Shown: positions 1 to 8,368 of the stretch, piece after piece | How the letters are laid out: every line of letters begins with the position of its first letter | Numbering within the stretch: the first letter of the stretch is position 1 | NCBI RefSeq assembly: GCF_000003605.2 | Contig: NW_003111475.1 | Coordinates: 26,370 to 37,760, forward strand | Direction: 5' to 3' | DNA length: 11,391 nt | DNA from: Saccoglossus kowalevskii | Lineage: Eukaryota > Hemichordata > Enteropneusta > Harrimaniidae | Translations under genes and position numbers: made by a program | Notes under the pieces: model-generated | Told to the model about the DNA's origin: nothing | What the model saw: only the letters and a program-made list of their open reading frames with translations | Database searches by the model: none

Positions 1-128
1 TTTTTCGTTTGAGGAAAACTAAAACTGTCGCAATTTCGAATAAGAATGAGTCGCAATTTTAGTGAGTCGAAAATTGGAGGCAAATAAAACACGAAACCCG
101 GCAAATAAATAGGCGGTCGAATTTTTAG
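1..128. other. Unclassified left flank
   Basis: This stretch lies left of the recognisable family A repeat and no coding signal is seen. The 10-mer gtcgcaattt occurs twice, at 27-36 and 50-59, and a hairpin with 7-bp arms (caatttt at 54-60, aaaattg at 70-76) follows. CpG is more frequent here than in the neighbouring AT-rich DNA, so it may be the edge of another mobile element cut by the window end. That is inference. Confidence 0.3.
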
Positions 129-640
129 ATGTACAAACCTTATTAGTTTGGGGTAAAAATCTGTTCATGTTAATTCCCTAATAAGCATAATAATTCATAT
201 TTTTTTGGTTCTAATCACATTTCAATTAAACTTAGAGACATAGATTTTCTGTTACATTGCGCAGACCTCATTAGTTTTACACTCAAATCTGGTCATATTA
301 ATTTTCTGATTTGCATAATTAGTTTTCAGCTAAGTAATTTCGAATTATATTTAATGTGTCTCCAATACTCTCAGCACATGGGAGTTCTTTCTAAGCTTTC
401 TTTGATTATCAAATTTCGTAGCTTGTAATGTGCAGACATGATTAGTTTTAGAGCCAAAGCCATGCACAATAAGTGCCTCATTTGCATATTAATTATTTCA
501 TTTCACCTTGCTGTGCAAGCACAATCTCAAAAACTTCTATCGAATTATGATTAAATTTAGTACATGGTACCTTTGGAAATATAGACATAATTAGCTTTGG
601 GGCCATGTCCATGCATATTAGGTTGCTAGTTTGCATACTG
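129..640 (+). repeat. Family A tandem-repeat monomers, left copy
   Basis: Positions 129-409 align with 8091-8368 in the same orientation at about 93% identity by eye, with only three short indels. The similarity ends abruptly after tttgattat in both. Positions 410-640 continue with two more diverged monomers, recognised by the recurring blocks 'cagacatgattagtttt' and 'tttgcat...att'. Monomer landmarks fall near 179, 308, 478 and 627, a spacing of about 130-170 bp. The (TG)n and hairpin head seen at 7059-7132 is missing, so this is a partial copy. It is noncoding. Confidence 0.85.
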
Positions 641-1300
641 TTTCATTGTGTATTGTGCACTGAAAAGTCATAATACAATAGCAAGTCATTACCCCAGTAT
701 AAGACCCAATTGTTTCATGAAAGTTATGTTTAAAACTGAGACTAATACTTGTATCCCATTTTTAGCCTCCAGCTGGACACAATCCAAGATACTTTTGCCC
801 CAGATTTTTTTTTGTGCTTTCAAATACAAAACTTGAGAATACAAATACTACCCCGGTAAGTTTATTCAGTTTTGTTACAAAAGCAGTATATTATTTCATT
901 AGGATACAAGTTGACTTTTGTCAATATTGTGTGAAAATATAGCTGACTAGCAGCCATTTTGTACAATTACATCTAAATTTGGTTTACAGACAACTGTGTT
1001 CTAGCACAACAAAAAGTGATTTGTGTTACAATCCAAGATGGATGACTGTTAGCTATTTTGATTCACCAAAATCTTAAATTTGTGTCTTCTTTGTGTCTAG
1101 TTAGGTTCAAACTTGGTACAATCCAATCCAATCAAAGATGGTCTTTGTGAATACACTTGGGATAACTTGTTTACATTTAGTATGATTGTTTTATATGAAA
1201 TTTAACCAAGTATGCTTGGCACATTACATAACAGTATATTTTCATTACCAGCTGAACAATGCCTAATCACATCACTATGAAACCAAGAAAAGTACATGCA
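641..1300. other. Unassigned AT-rich DNA with recurring ccaagatgg words
   Basis: No convincing exon or RNA gene was found. The word 'acaatccaa' recurs near 779, 1029 and 1119, twice inside 'caatccaagat', and 'agccattttg' lies near 953. 'aaacttggtac' near 1110 recalls the family A monomer. These could be very old repeat remnants. A GTAAGT donor-like site at about 845 has no good upstream exon. Confidence 0.3.
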
Positions 1301-1629
1301 CACTCCTGGGTACGGAATAGGGACTGAATGGTCAATTATTTTTGCAATATAATTCAAAATGGCCAAGGAGCAAGTTTTTTATGGATTCTACTTTTTCTTT
1401 CTCATAAAATGCACTTTCACAAATTTCTTTGATATATATTGATACATAGGTATAACATAGTTGTGTAAGTTTGTCTTGATCCGATTAGAATACTGTTATG
1501 TATGAGCTGGGCGAGTTTCACACTGAATAAACAAATCTAATTTTTCCATACATATGAATAACTTTTAATCAGTTATTCAATATCAAATTATATATTATGT
1601 AATATATCTTGTAAATACAGATCTTCAGT
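1301..1629. other. Unassigned; candidate 3' UTR region of the minus-strand exons
   Basis: If 1630-1658 on the minus strand is a terminal coding exon, its 3' UTR would run leftwards from here. On the minus strand an ATTAAA hexamer (plus-strand tttaat at 1564-1569) lies about 60 bases beyond the stop and could act as a variant poly(A) signal. It sits in the loop of an inverted repeat with 9-bp arms, 1555-1563 and 1571-1579. An AATAAA on the plus strand at 1526-1531 has no plus-strand gene to serve. Confidence 0.3.
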
Positions 1630-1658
1630 TTACAAATCCTTGTCCTTGGTGACAGATT
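1630..1658 (-). CDS. Candidate terminal coding exon W
   Basis: On the minus strand a strong acceptor (cttgttttttgcag, ending at 1659) precedes AA TCT GTC ACC AAG GAC AAG GAT TTG TAA. In the frame that takes one base from the upstream exon, this gives a short hydrophilic tail, [E]SVTKDKDL, then a stop at 1630-1632. The supporting evidence is the acceptor, the charged C-terminal-like peptide, and the fit in phase with exon Z at 2452-2547. Without protein similarity or transcript data it could be chance. No function can be named. Confidence 0.35.
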
Positions 1659-2451
1659 CTGCAAAAAACAAGAATACAAGATTAAAAAGTATTCTAAAGC
1701 TAAACGATCATGACATTGTGTAAGATCTCAATCTAGCATAGTAATTCTCTTTTACTTTTTTTATGAAGCAAATCTGTCTGCAAACGTATGCAACAAAGTA
1801 TATTCATACTACATAGATGTATTTCTCTGCAGTTGCTTTGACAATTATATTCATTTGGATTCCATGTTGCTTTTGTTTAATGATACTATTTTAAATATGA
1901 ATAATATACAGTGAGCAAAACCAACATAAACTACAGGTTTAAAATTATAAATAAATTGGCATCAGCATGCAGTATCAAATTATGTTTTTCTTCGTGGATT
2001 AAAGTATAGCTTTCTAATTAGATGCTAATCGTTGTTACTCGTCCCTCACATAGCTCAACCATCAGTATCTTGAAGTAGGAAAGACATTGACACACGAAAG
2101 CGGTCTCACCTCAGCAATACAAATATATTCTTCCAATACTTCTAAACTGAATTACAATAGTTGGTACTTTGCTACATCACACATTATTACTAATTCTCTA
2201 AGGAGTAACTATCCTCAGTTACATGTTTTCCGTTTTCTATCCGTCTTGTCTATCTCCGTTGAGTGGTAACGGTGAACTGACTTTTCTGTCTAAATGTTCC
2301 AGAAAAAGAATGTAAATTGGAGTGTGAAATATTATACCCACAATATAAAAAGTAAAACATACGATAAACATATAACTATACGGCGGCTACATATAGTATA
2401 TTGTTATATTTAATAAGATTTTTGGCTATGAAATTAAAAAAATCAACTTAC
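1659..2451. other. Candidate intron between exons Z and W
   Basis: AT-rich sequence of about 790 bp with no convincing internal exon. Short open frames exist, for example plus 2087-2269, but their peptides have no recognisable features. If Z and W are joined, this is the intervening intron, with gtaagt at its 5' end on the minus strand and gcag at its 3' end. Confidence 0.35.
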
Positions 2452-2547
2452 AACCATCTGTGTCGTCATCAGAGTTCTCGTCTGCAATGAGTTTTAGACT
2501 GGCCTCATGTTTAATATCTTTATACATATCAACCAGTGATAAGCACT
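2452..2547 (-). CDS. Candidate internal exon Z, acidic peptide
   Basis: On the minus strand this 96-bp stretch follows a pyrimidine-rich acceptor (catcttgtag, ending at 2548) and ends at a consensus donor, gtaagt (2446-2451). Only one frame is open throughout: two bases, then 31 codons running from CLSLVDMYKDIKHEASLK to ADENSDDDTDG, then one base. The peptide looks like a charged helix followed by an acidic, serine-containing tail, as is common near the C termini of cytoplasmic or nuclear proteins. A second donor GT lies 3 bases inside the exon. Exon Y can feed it in phase (GAG across the junction). I do not recognise the family. Confidence 0.5.
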
Positions 2548-2696
2548 CTACAAGATGAAAAAACATGAACATCATTTTGGTGAACATTGTTAGTCATTCA
2601 AATTGTGGAAAAGTCTTTCTACATTCCTTTACCAGTCAACATTGATAATACCAATGAACCTGAAATCATCTTAATCTGAACAACAACATAAATTAC

Positions 2697-2808
2697 CTCT
2701 TGACGTTTTTAGACTGAACTTGCCGGGCCTCATGGGTAAAACTAGATATCTTCCTTTTTTGGTGACTCCTTAGCTTCCTCTTCATTTGTTGGTTGAGATG
2801 TTGCATTC
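2697..2808 (-). CDS. Candidate exon Y, ambiguous frame
   Basis: On the minus strand the acceptor tttttttcacacatgag (ending at 2809) and the donor AGAG|gtaatt (ending at 2697) bound 112 bp. Three readings compete. Frame 1 gives NATSQPTNEEEAKESPKKED plus I and a stop at 2742-2744, and it is in phase with exon X. Frame 2 is open throughout and gives a basic peptide. Frame 3 is open only in the 3' half, contains MRPGKFSLKTSR, and joins exon Z in phase as ...TSRE|CLSL. The exon may be alternatively used, may hold an alternative start (the ATG at 2730-2732), or may be a chance match. No family is recognised. Confidence 0.35.
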
Positions 2809-2957
2809 CTCATGTGTGAAAAAAACACATTCAATATTGTGACAACCTTTAGCATTTAATACTGGCTCACATGAATGTCCATAAAAAAGTAGAAAAATAG
2901 TTAAACACATTGCTGTGACACTAAACTTGATGTAATATAAAACTGGTAGAAGTTTAC

Positions 2958-3047
2958 TTTGTTTTAGACTTGCTCTTCAAATGAGATTTGCTGAATATTG
3001 GCCATGTTTGTGTTGGCTGCAGATAGTGTTTTTGTATACTGTAATGT
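2958..3047 (-). CDS. Candidate exon X upstream of Y
   Basis: A very good acceptor on the minus strand (ttttttttcattgtag, ending at 3048) starts this 90-bp stretch, and a usable donor, ACAAA|gtaaac, ends it at 2958. Two frames look protein-like. The frame starting at 3047 reads TLQYTKTLSAANTNMANIQQ and seven more residues before a stop at 2964-2966. The frame starting at 3046 is open to the donor, ends HLKSKSKT, and splices in phase into frame 1 of exon Y. I cannot choose between them from sequence alone. No domain is recognised. Confidence 0.35.
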
Positions 3048-3061
3048 CTACAATGAAAAAA

Positions 3062-3662
3062 AAATACCATATTTTCAAATCATTATACTGTATTTACTCT
3101 GTTAGTAACATATGTACTTATGCATATTACAGAAGTGTTTCTATATAACATTGGTTAAAATAATTAATATGTTAATGATTCAGTATACAAGTTTTGGTTT
3201 ATATGTGTTTCTATTTATTACATGAACAATTGGTAAAGTTAAGCATGTCCCACATATATACAACCTTGAAAGCAATGAGAATGTTTGAAAAAATGCTCAT
3301 TGGACAGCATACATCAGGTACATATCGAGGAATAAAATCATGACATTCTAATTTTTCCCCAGCTATTTTCATGTTTTCAATTATATTAGTATGAGTGCTC
3401 AGTTAGTTGGCTCAGTATTGTACTTGGTTTAAAAAAATTGTTTTGTCTCAGACTTGTAATTAGTGTTGATACATTCACAGTATTTCATTTTCAGAAAACA
3501 AAATAACTGTTTTCCTGCTAGAGTAAACTCTTCCATTATCATGATTTGTATTCATTGACTTATTTACTATTAACTAAGAATATCTAAATTTATACAGAAA
3601 TGTACATTATGTTATCAATAAACTGCATTGCATTATGGAAAATAGTTGCATTCTGCATCAGG
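3062..3662. other. Unassigned AT-rich DNA
   Basis: No convincing feature. A minus-strand frame over roughly 3215-3350 is open for about 44 codons but has no good donor. The acceptor-like ctctagcag near 3520 on the minus strand leads into frames that close quickly or lack a donor. This is probably intron or intergenic DNA. Confidence 0.3.
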
Positions 3663-3850
3663 GTTTTTTAGTGACGGTGTAAAGGCACAAGACTGAGTCT
3701 TTATGCAGTCTGTCTGTGTATGCATGTTTTTGTGTGTTCCAATTTCACTGCCATCTTGAGAATCACTAATTGGTTTTCAATGAAACTTAGTATTCTGTGC
3801 TCTGCGAAAATTTACAATTCTGATTATTTTTGTGACTAGCAATTAGCCAG
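3663..3850 (+). repeat. Family A, diverged head copy
   Basis: This aligns with the head of the main family A element at about 7050-7250: a tttt-led start, a 'gtgtaaaggcac' block matching gtgcaaagcac, 'gagtctttatgcagt' matching gagtctttgcagt, a TG-rich tract, then 'ttccaatttcactgcc...tcaatgaaacttag'. The hairpin arms and the (TG)n tract are degraded, so this copy is older than the other two. It stops after the first monomer. It lies in the same orientation as the other copies. Confidence 0.75.
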
Positions 3851-4552
3851 CTACTCCATGATAATAGTTCAAGTTGAAATCACTTCATATTATCAGTCTG
3901 ATTTACCCTATCTACTCAGATGATTACCCACCCTCCACAAATGACAAAATGTCTCCACGGCCATTGATTGGCTGATAAATATAGCATGCTACTAATCTGA
4001 ATATGCAAATTCTAAAAATACGACCACTCCATACAGGACAACTTTAAAACAAAATGTACTAGTAATACACAAGTGAGTAATATCAATGTCAAAACAAAAC
4101 ACTAGTAAGTCCTAAAACATACCAGTAGACTTAGGAATCCAAAATAGGAACTATTTGCTCATATGAACTGTAATTTTTTCGGGTAAATATACGTTTTTAT
4201 TCACCATCCTGTTTTATAATGTGCCTGTTCAGTTATGGGACCAAGTTCAGACCATGGAACTCACTCAAATATTTCAACATATTTTGGACAACCTCTAACA
4301 AGTTTATACCTGATAAAACACACTCTGAAGAAAGTCATTCAGTTATTCGATTGTGTTTTGCAAATGTTCACTATGTCAATGTGAAAACGTCCACGTTTGT
4401 ATTTGAGTACCGAGAATTATTACATGTACATAAAAGACGACTTAAAGTAAAATACATCCACCCTTTCACACAAAGTTAAGAGGAAGTATTGCCAGAAAGT
4501 TGAAGAGGGAAAAAAAATAATTCAATAACATCTAAAGATGTGGCAGACTATT
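3851..4552. other. Unassigned, no supported gene
   Basis: An open frame of 86 codons at 4219-4479 (plus) has no recognisable domain, a poor start context and no splice signals, so I do not call it a gene. On the minus strand, 4119-4163 has an acceptor-like ttacag and a gtatgt donor around a short peptide ending in a stop, but the acceptor lacks a pyrimidine tract. A perfect octamer motif (atgcaaat) lies at 4003-4010. Confidence 0.3.
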
Positions 4553-4736
4553 TTAAGCGGTGGTTGTCGCACTGCATCCTGTTCGATACATTTCTTATAT
4601 TCCTCAATATTTCTGGAAATGAACCCTAAATTTGGAGGAAAATTTGAGACTCAAAAAATTTGTGATGAAAAGGGGGAACTCGAAGTTCTGTTAACTGTTA
4701 AATGAAACAGTTCGACATGGATTTCTCAATCAAAAG

Positions 4737-4766
4737 TGGGCGTGGTTTTCAAAATATGGGCGTGGT
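4737..4766 (+). promoter_or_regulatory. Paired GGGCGTGG (KLF/GC-box-like) motifs
   Basis: The 10-mer tgggcgtggt occurs at 4737-4746 and again at 4757-4766, with starts 20 bp apart, about two helical turns. GGGCGTGG is the complement of the CACCC/KLF-type box. Both lie inside the candidate long family B element, so they may belong to the element rather than to a host promoter. Confidence 0.35.
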
Positions 4767-5867
4767 CATCTTTGTAACTCAAACAATTAGGTTTTCGTGC
4801 TGGCGAGTGTTTAATACATTGGTGATAGTTTTGATGCGCGATCATAAGGTCGGACTGGCCTAAGTTCCCGATGTTCAAGGATCGGAACTTCGACTGCCGT
4901 CGGGAGCTTTCGGCGATACATCAATCACTTAGGGTACAATACATGAAGAAATGGTGTACTTTTATTTGGGATGTCATTTGGCGTCGCACGTTGTGTTTAA
5001 TACACAAGTGCATGGGAGAAACTGTCTTTGTCGATAACATTTCAGTATCCAAATTTAACAACTTTAATGACACAAAGTATATCAGAAATGAGTAAAACGC
5101 CACACAAGAAGATCTATGGATCCACAGCTAAACCCTCAGACTAATATACATGTAGCAGTCTGAACTAAAACCAAGCACTGAAGCATTGGACATTTCGCTA
5201 GCGAGTCTTAAATTGGCTGCCCCAATACTTCTGAGACTTGCTGTAAAACAAAACATTATATTTAAAAAAAAAAAAACATCATTCAATAATACAATCAGAA
5301 CATAATTGATCATACACACCATGAAATCGACATTACATTTCATCGTATTCGTTTCTCTCAAGATGTAATTTTCAAAATTCAGGGTCTTGACCCCTGTGTA
5401 ATGCCAATCAGCGAGCAGTTTCAAACAATGCAAATGAGGTTGCAAATTTCATTGGCCGGGGTCACCGATCTTCTTTTCAAGTTACAGTTTCACAACAAAT
5501 TCACTGATTTAATTCAGAATTTTCATCGAGAGTGGTGGTCGACTGGTTCAGCTGATTTCACGCTATGCCCGACAGCTTTGTCAACATGTATCACATAAAT
5601 TTGGAGAATTGTCTATAGAGGGCGCTTTGACACAGATGTGTTCATTTGTCCGTGATTTTCTGAAAAAATGTCATACTGACTAGCCATGTTAAACACATTC
5701 ACTTTTCTTCCAGTTTCAGTTACTGATGACACTATTTCCAGTTGCTATACCTCTTATACATGTAATGCTACTGCAACCAAATGTGGTCATCACGTTTTAT
5801 CTTTATAATCTAAAGATTGGGAATTTCAATGAAAAAAATGAATACAGAATATAATTTCTATTGTAAC

Positions 5868-5895
5868 TATGCATGTGCGATTATGCATGTGCGAT
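5868..5895 (+). repeat. 14-bp perfect tandem duplication
   Basis: The unit tatgcatgtgcgat is repeated exactly at 5868-5881 and 5882-5895. It lies where homology to the compact family B copy begins and resembles that copy's subterminal 'cacatgtgc' block, so the duplication sits on the junction between shared and unique parts of the long copy. Confidence 0.8.
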
Positions 5896-6123
5896 ATTTA
5901 TGTTGATTTTCCCACAATCCAGTGCGCTCGTCTAACGGAAATAACATGTATGAGTTATTACCTAGGCGTGACTTGGCGACTCCTTCGATACCTTCCAATC
6001 ACCTAAAAAAATAGTAAAATAAAGCTTGGCAACGTCTCAGTTTGTAATTGTCAAAGTCTCCATCTTTGTTTATATGAAACCCATATCTCGCACATGCGCG
6101 ACGTGACGACCACCGCTCTTTAA

Positions 6124-7049
6124 CACAGAGAATAAGTAATTATGCTCAAACTAATTATTCAGCTGGGACAGGCGTCCAGGCTATACTTGATTGTAGGTGT
6201 GGGTATTATTATGGGATGGAGATGAGGAAGTAAACTAGAATTATAAGACCTCGATGTCAGATTTACAGAATTGCTGCACTATTTAAAATTTGTTTTACTG
6301 TAGATTTGAAGTTAATAAATAATAATTTAATTACTTATGAATACCCCCATTTCCCAGTAAGGTAAGAAATTGGATCATTCTACGGTCAAAAAATTGTGAC
6401 TGTGGTGTCCCTACCAATAAAATTGATTGTTTTATCACCCGCCAAATCCCAGCATTTCATAGTAATTTGGCAGTATAAGAACTGTGCACTAATGAGTCTT
6501 CTGTTTAACAAAGTGAACACTACAGCGAGTGAATCATCTTCTGTAAATACAGATAGAATAAAGCGATGTAAACAAATTCATTGAAATTCTCTTATCTTCA
6601 TCTCGATTGTTACATTATAATTCTTATTCCACATGTTGTCACTAAATGTACGTCTGATGGAATAATATTTATTTTGTTGAACCGTTTATCAAGTTTGTTA
6701 CGGTATCAGTGCTGGGTGAATTGCCTTGAAGGAGTTTTGTGTATAACAACTGTCTTATCGAATCTGTTGACCTATTTATAGCAACATTTAGTTTGAAGTA
6801 TTGTAAAAGGATATTTGGTAGGTTTAAGACCAGACGCATGATATACAACAGTCAGAGACATCATTGTTTACTCTATACCATGTATTCAACACACTGATAA
6901 GATAGCACGCCCTTACCGCGCCCTCTCTGTTCCATATCTCATTAATATTATCTTGAACTTAAAATAAATATTTTCGCTTTGTATAATTCCGTGTAAAAAT
7001 GTTTCTTTTCACTAAGAATTCCCTCTTCCTGCATTCTGTATTACATTCT
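6124..7049. other. Unassigned DNA, mostly AT-rich
   Basis: No gene is supported. A plus-strand stretch at 6303-6360 lies between an acceptor-like ttttactgtag and the consensus donor AAG|gtaagaaa, and one frame is open, but the peptide is AT-driven and has no partner exon. Two overlapping plus open frames (6396-6584 and 6581-6781) have no features. A reverse AGAGGGCGC word lies at 6918-6926. Confidence 0.3.
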
Positions 7050-7058
7050 ACTGTTTTT

Positions 7059-7090
7059 GACTCCCATGTGCAAAGCACAAAATGGGAGTC
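7059..7090. repeat. Nested perfect hairpin
   Basis: The outer arms gactcccat (7059-7067) and atgggagtc (7082-7090) pair over all 9 bp. The loop holds a second stem, gtgc-aaa-gcac (7068-7078). This two-level structure sits at the boundary of family A, next to the (TG)n tract. Confidence 0.9.
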
Positions 7091-7111
7091 TTTGCAGTTA
7101 GTGTGTCTGTA

Positions 7112-7132
7112 TGTGTGTGTGTGTGTGTGTGT
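7112..7132 (+). repeat. (TG)n microsatellite
   Basis: A perfect 21-bp alternating TG run, embedded in a longer imperfect TG-rich tract from about 7101 to 7140. It is shared in degenerate form with the older family A head at 3663-3850, so it belongs to the element. Confidence 0.95.
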
Positions 7133-8368
7133 ATGTGTGTCCGACTGTTCCACTGCTATCTCAAGAACCATACATCGGTTTTTGATGAAACTTGGTGCAT
7201 AGATGCTCTGGGCCAATGCGCAGATTTGATTAGGTTTTGGTAAAAATCCATGCTCGTTAATTACCTAATTTGCATGATAATTAGCTAATTTTTAGCTGTT
7301 CTATGACTGTTCCACTGATATCTAAAGAACCACTCATTGGATTTTGATGAAACTTGGTACATAGATGCTCTGAACTAATGCTAGGTTTTGATTAGTTTTT
7401 GGTAATAATCCGTGGATACTAATTACCTAATTTGCATAATGATTAGTCAATTTTCGGTTTTTCCACTGATATCTCAAGTACTAATCATCACATTTCAATG
7501 AAACTTGGTACATAGATGTTATATGACACTGCACAGACCTGATAGTTTTTATGGTAATATCAGTACATATAATTTCCTAATTTGCATAATTAATTAATTT
7601 TCAGCTTTTGATATAAGTAGTGAGCATTACATTTCAATGAAACTTGGTACTTACATACTCAAGGACTATGCAGAGATTGATTGTTTCGGATAAATATTTG
7701 TGCATATTAATCACCTAATTTGCATAATTAGTTAATTTTCAGCTATTCCACGGGTATCTCAAATACTAATCATCGCATTTTAATGAATCTAGAATTATGC
7801 AGATCCCCAATTAGTTTTTGGTAAATATTTGTTCATATTAATCACCTAATTTGCATAATTAACCAATTTCCAACTTTCACACTGATATCTCAGGTACTAA
7901 TCATCACATATCAATGAATGTTTATACATGGATGCTGTAGGACAATAGACAGACCTGGATAATTGTGGGTTAAAATCTGTACATATTAATTACCCAATTT
8001 GCATAATTAACCAATTTTAAGCTTTCACACTGATATCTAAAGTACTAATTTCCATTTTAATGAAACTTAGTACAAAGATGCTCTAGGACAATGTACAAAC
8101 CTAATTAGTTTGGGGTAAAACTCTGTTCATATTATTTCCCTAATTAGCATAATAATTCATAATTTTTTGGTTCTGATCACATTTCAATTAAACTTGGTCC
8201 ATAGAGTTTTTGTTACATTGCGCAGACCTCATAAGTTTTACAATCAAATCTGTTCATGTTAATTTTCTGATTTGCATAATTAGTTTTCAGCTAAGTAATT
8301 TCAAATTATATTTAATGTGTCTCCAATACTCTCAGCACATGAGTTCTTTCTAAGCTTTCTTTGATTAT

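Larger units (their letters stand above)
4553..6123. mobile_element. Candidate TTAA-flanked element, long copy (family B)
   Basis: TTAA at 4553-4556 is followed by gcggtggttgtcgcactgca, and TTAA at 6120-6123 is preceded by the inverted partner gacgtgacgaccaccgctct. The outer arms share gcggtggtYgtc. The right 240 bp (about 5884-6119) is homologous to the compact copy at 9363-9683, and the first 45 bp or so also resemble that copy's left end. The 1.3 kb between is unique in this window and includes a CpG-rich stretch (4820-5000), a 13-bp poly(A) (5264-5276) and no recognisable transposase. It may be a longer internal-sequence variant, or two deleted ends joined by unrelated DNA. TTAA duplications suit piggyBac-type elements; PIF/Harbinger (TWA sites) is the alternative. 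Confidence 0.5.
7050..8368 (+). mobile_element. Family A element: hairpin, (TG)n and eight ~145-bp monomers
   Basis: The order is a nested hairpin (7059-7090), (TG)n (7112-7132), then tandem monomers whose landmark taatttgcat or a close variant starts at 7266, 7428, 7578, 7716, 7847, 7995, 8141 and 8268, a spacing of 127-162 bp. Each monomer carries the blocks 'actgatatct', 'caatgaaacttggtac', 'gattagttttggtaa' and 'tttgcataatta'. Monomers differ by substitutions and small indels, so the array is old. Hairpin plus microsatellite plus tandem monomers is the layout of nonautonomous Helitron-like (DINE/HINE/pearl-type) elements, read on the minus strand with the hairpin near the 3' end. I did not find a clear Helitron terminus, so this class is inference. 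Confidence 0.8.

Noticed and set aside
1555-1579. 9-bp-arm hairpin as a transcription terminator or structural RNA
   Set aside because: AT-only style stems of this size are expected by chance in such DNA; animal genes do not end at this type of hairpin outside histone genes.
4219-4479. 86-codon plus-strand open frame
   Set aside because: No domain, poor start context, no splice sites, and a length not surprising by chance in 11 kb over six frames.
4871-5095. 74-codon plus-strand open frame in the CpG-rich part of the long family B copy
   Set aside because: No similarity to any transposase I recognise and no flanking signals; a minus-strand frame overlaps it.
5264-5276. Poly(A) run as a retroposon tail
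   Set aside because: No preceding SINE- or mRNA-like body and no target duplication found; on the minus strand it reads as part of a pyrimidine tract.
5128-5445. 105-codon minus-strand open frame
   Set aside because: Much of it is translated AT-rich or poly(A) sequence. A good acceptor (ttttgttttacag, near 5242) precedes its last 36 codons or so, but there is no usable donor or partner exon, and it lies inside a candidate transposon.
6959-7216. 85-codon minus-strand open frame with an HTHTHT run, and its plus-strand counterpart
   Set aside because: It is the translation of the family A hairpin and (TG)n tract, not a gene.
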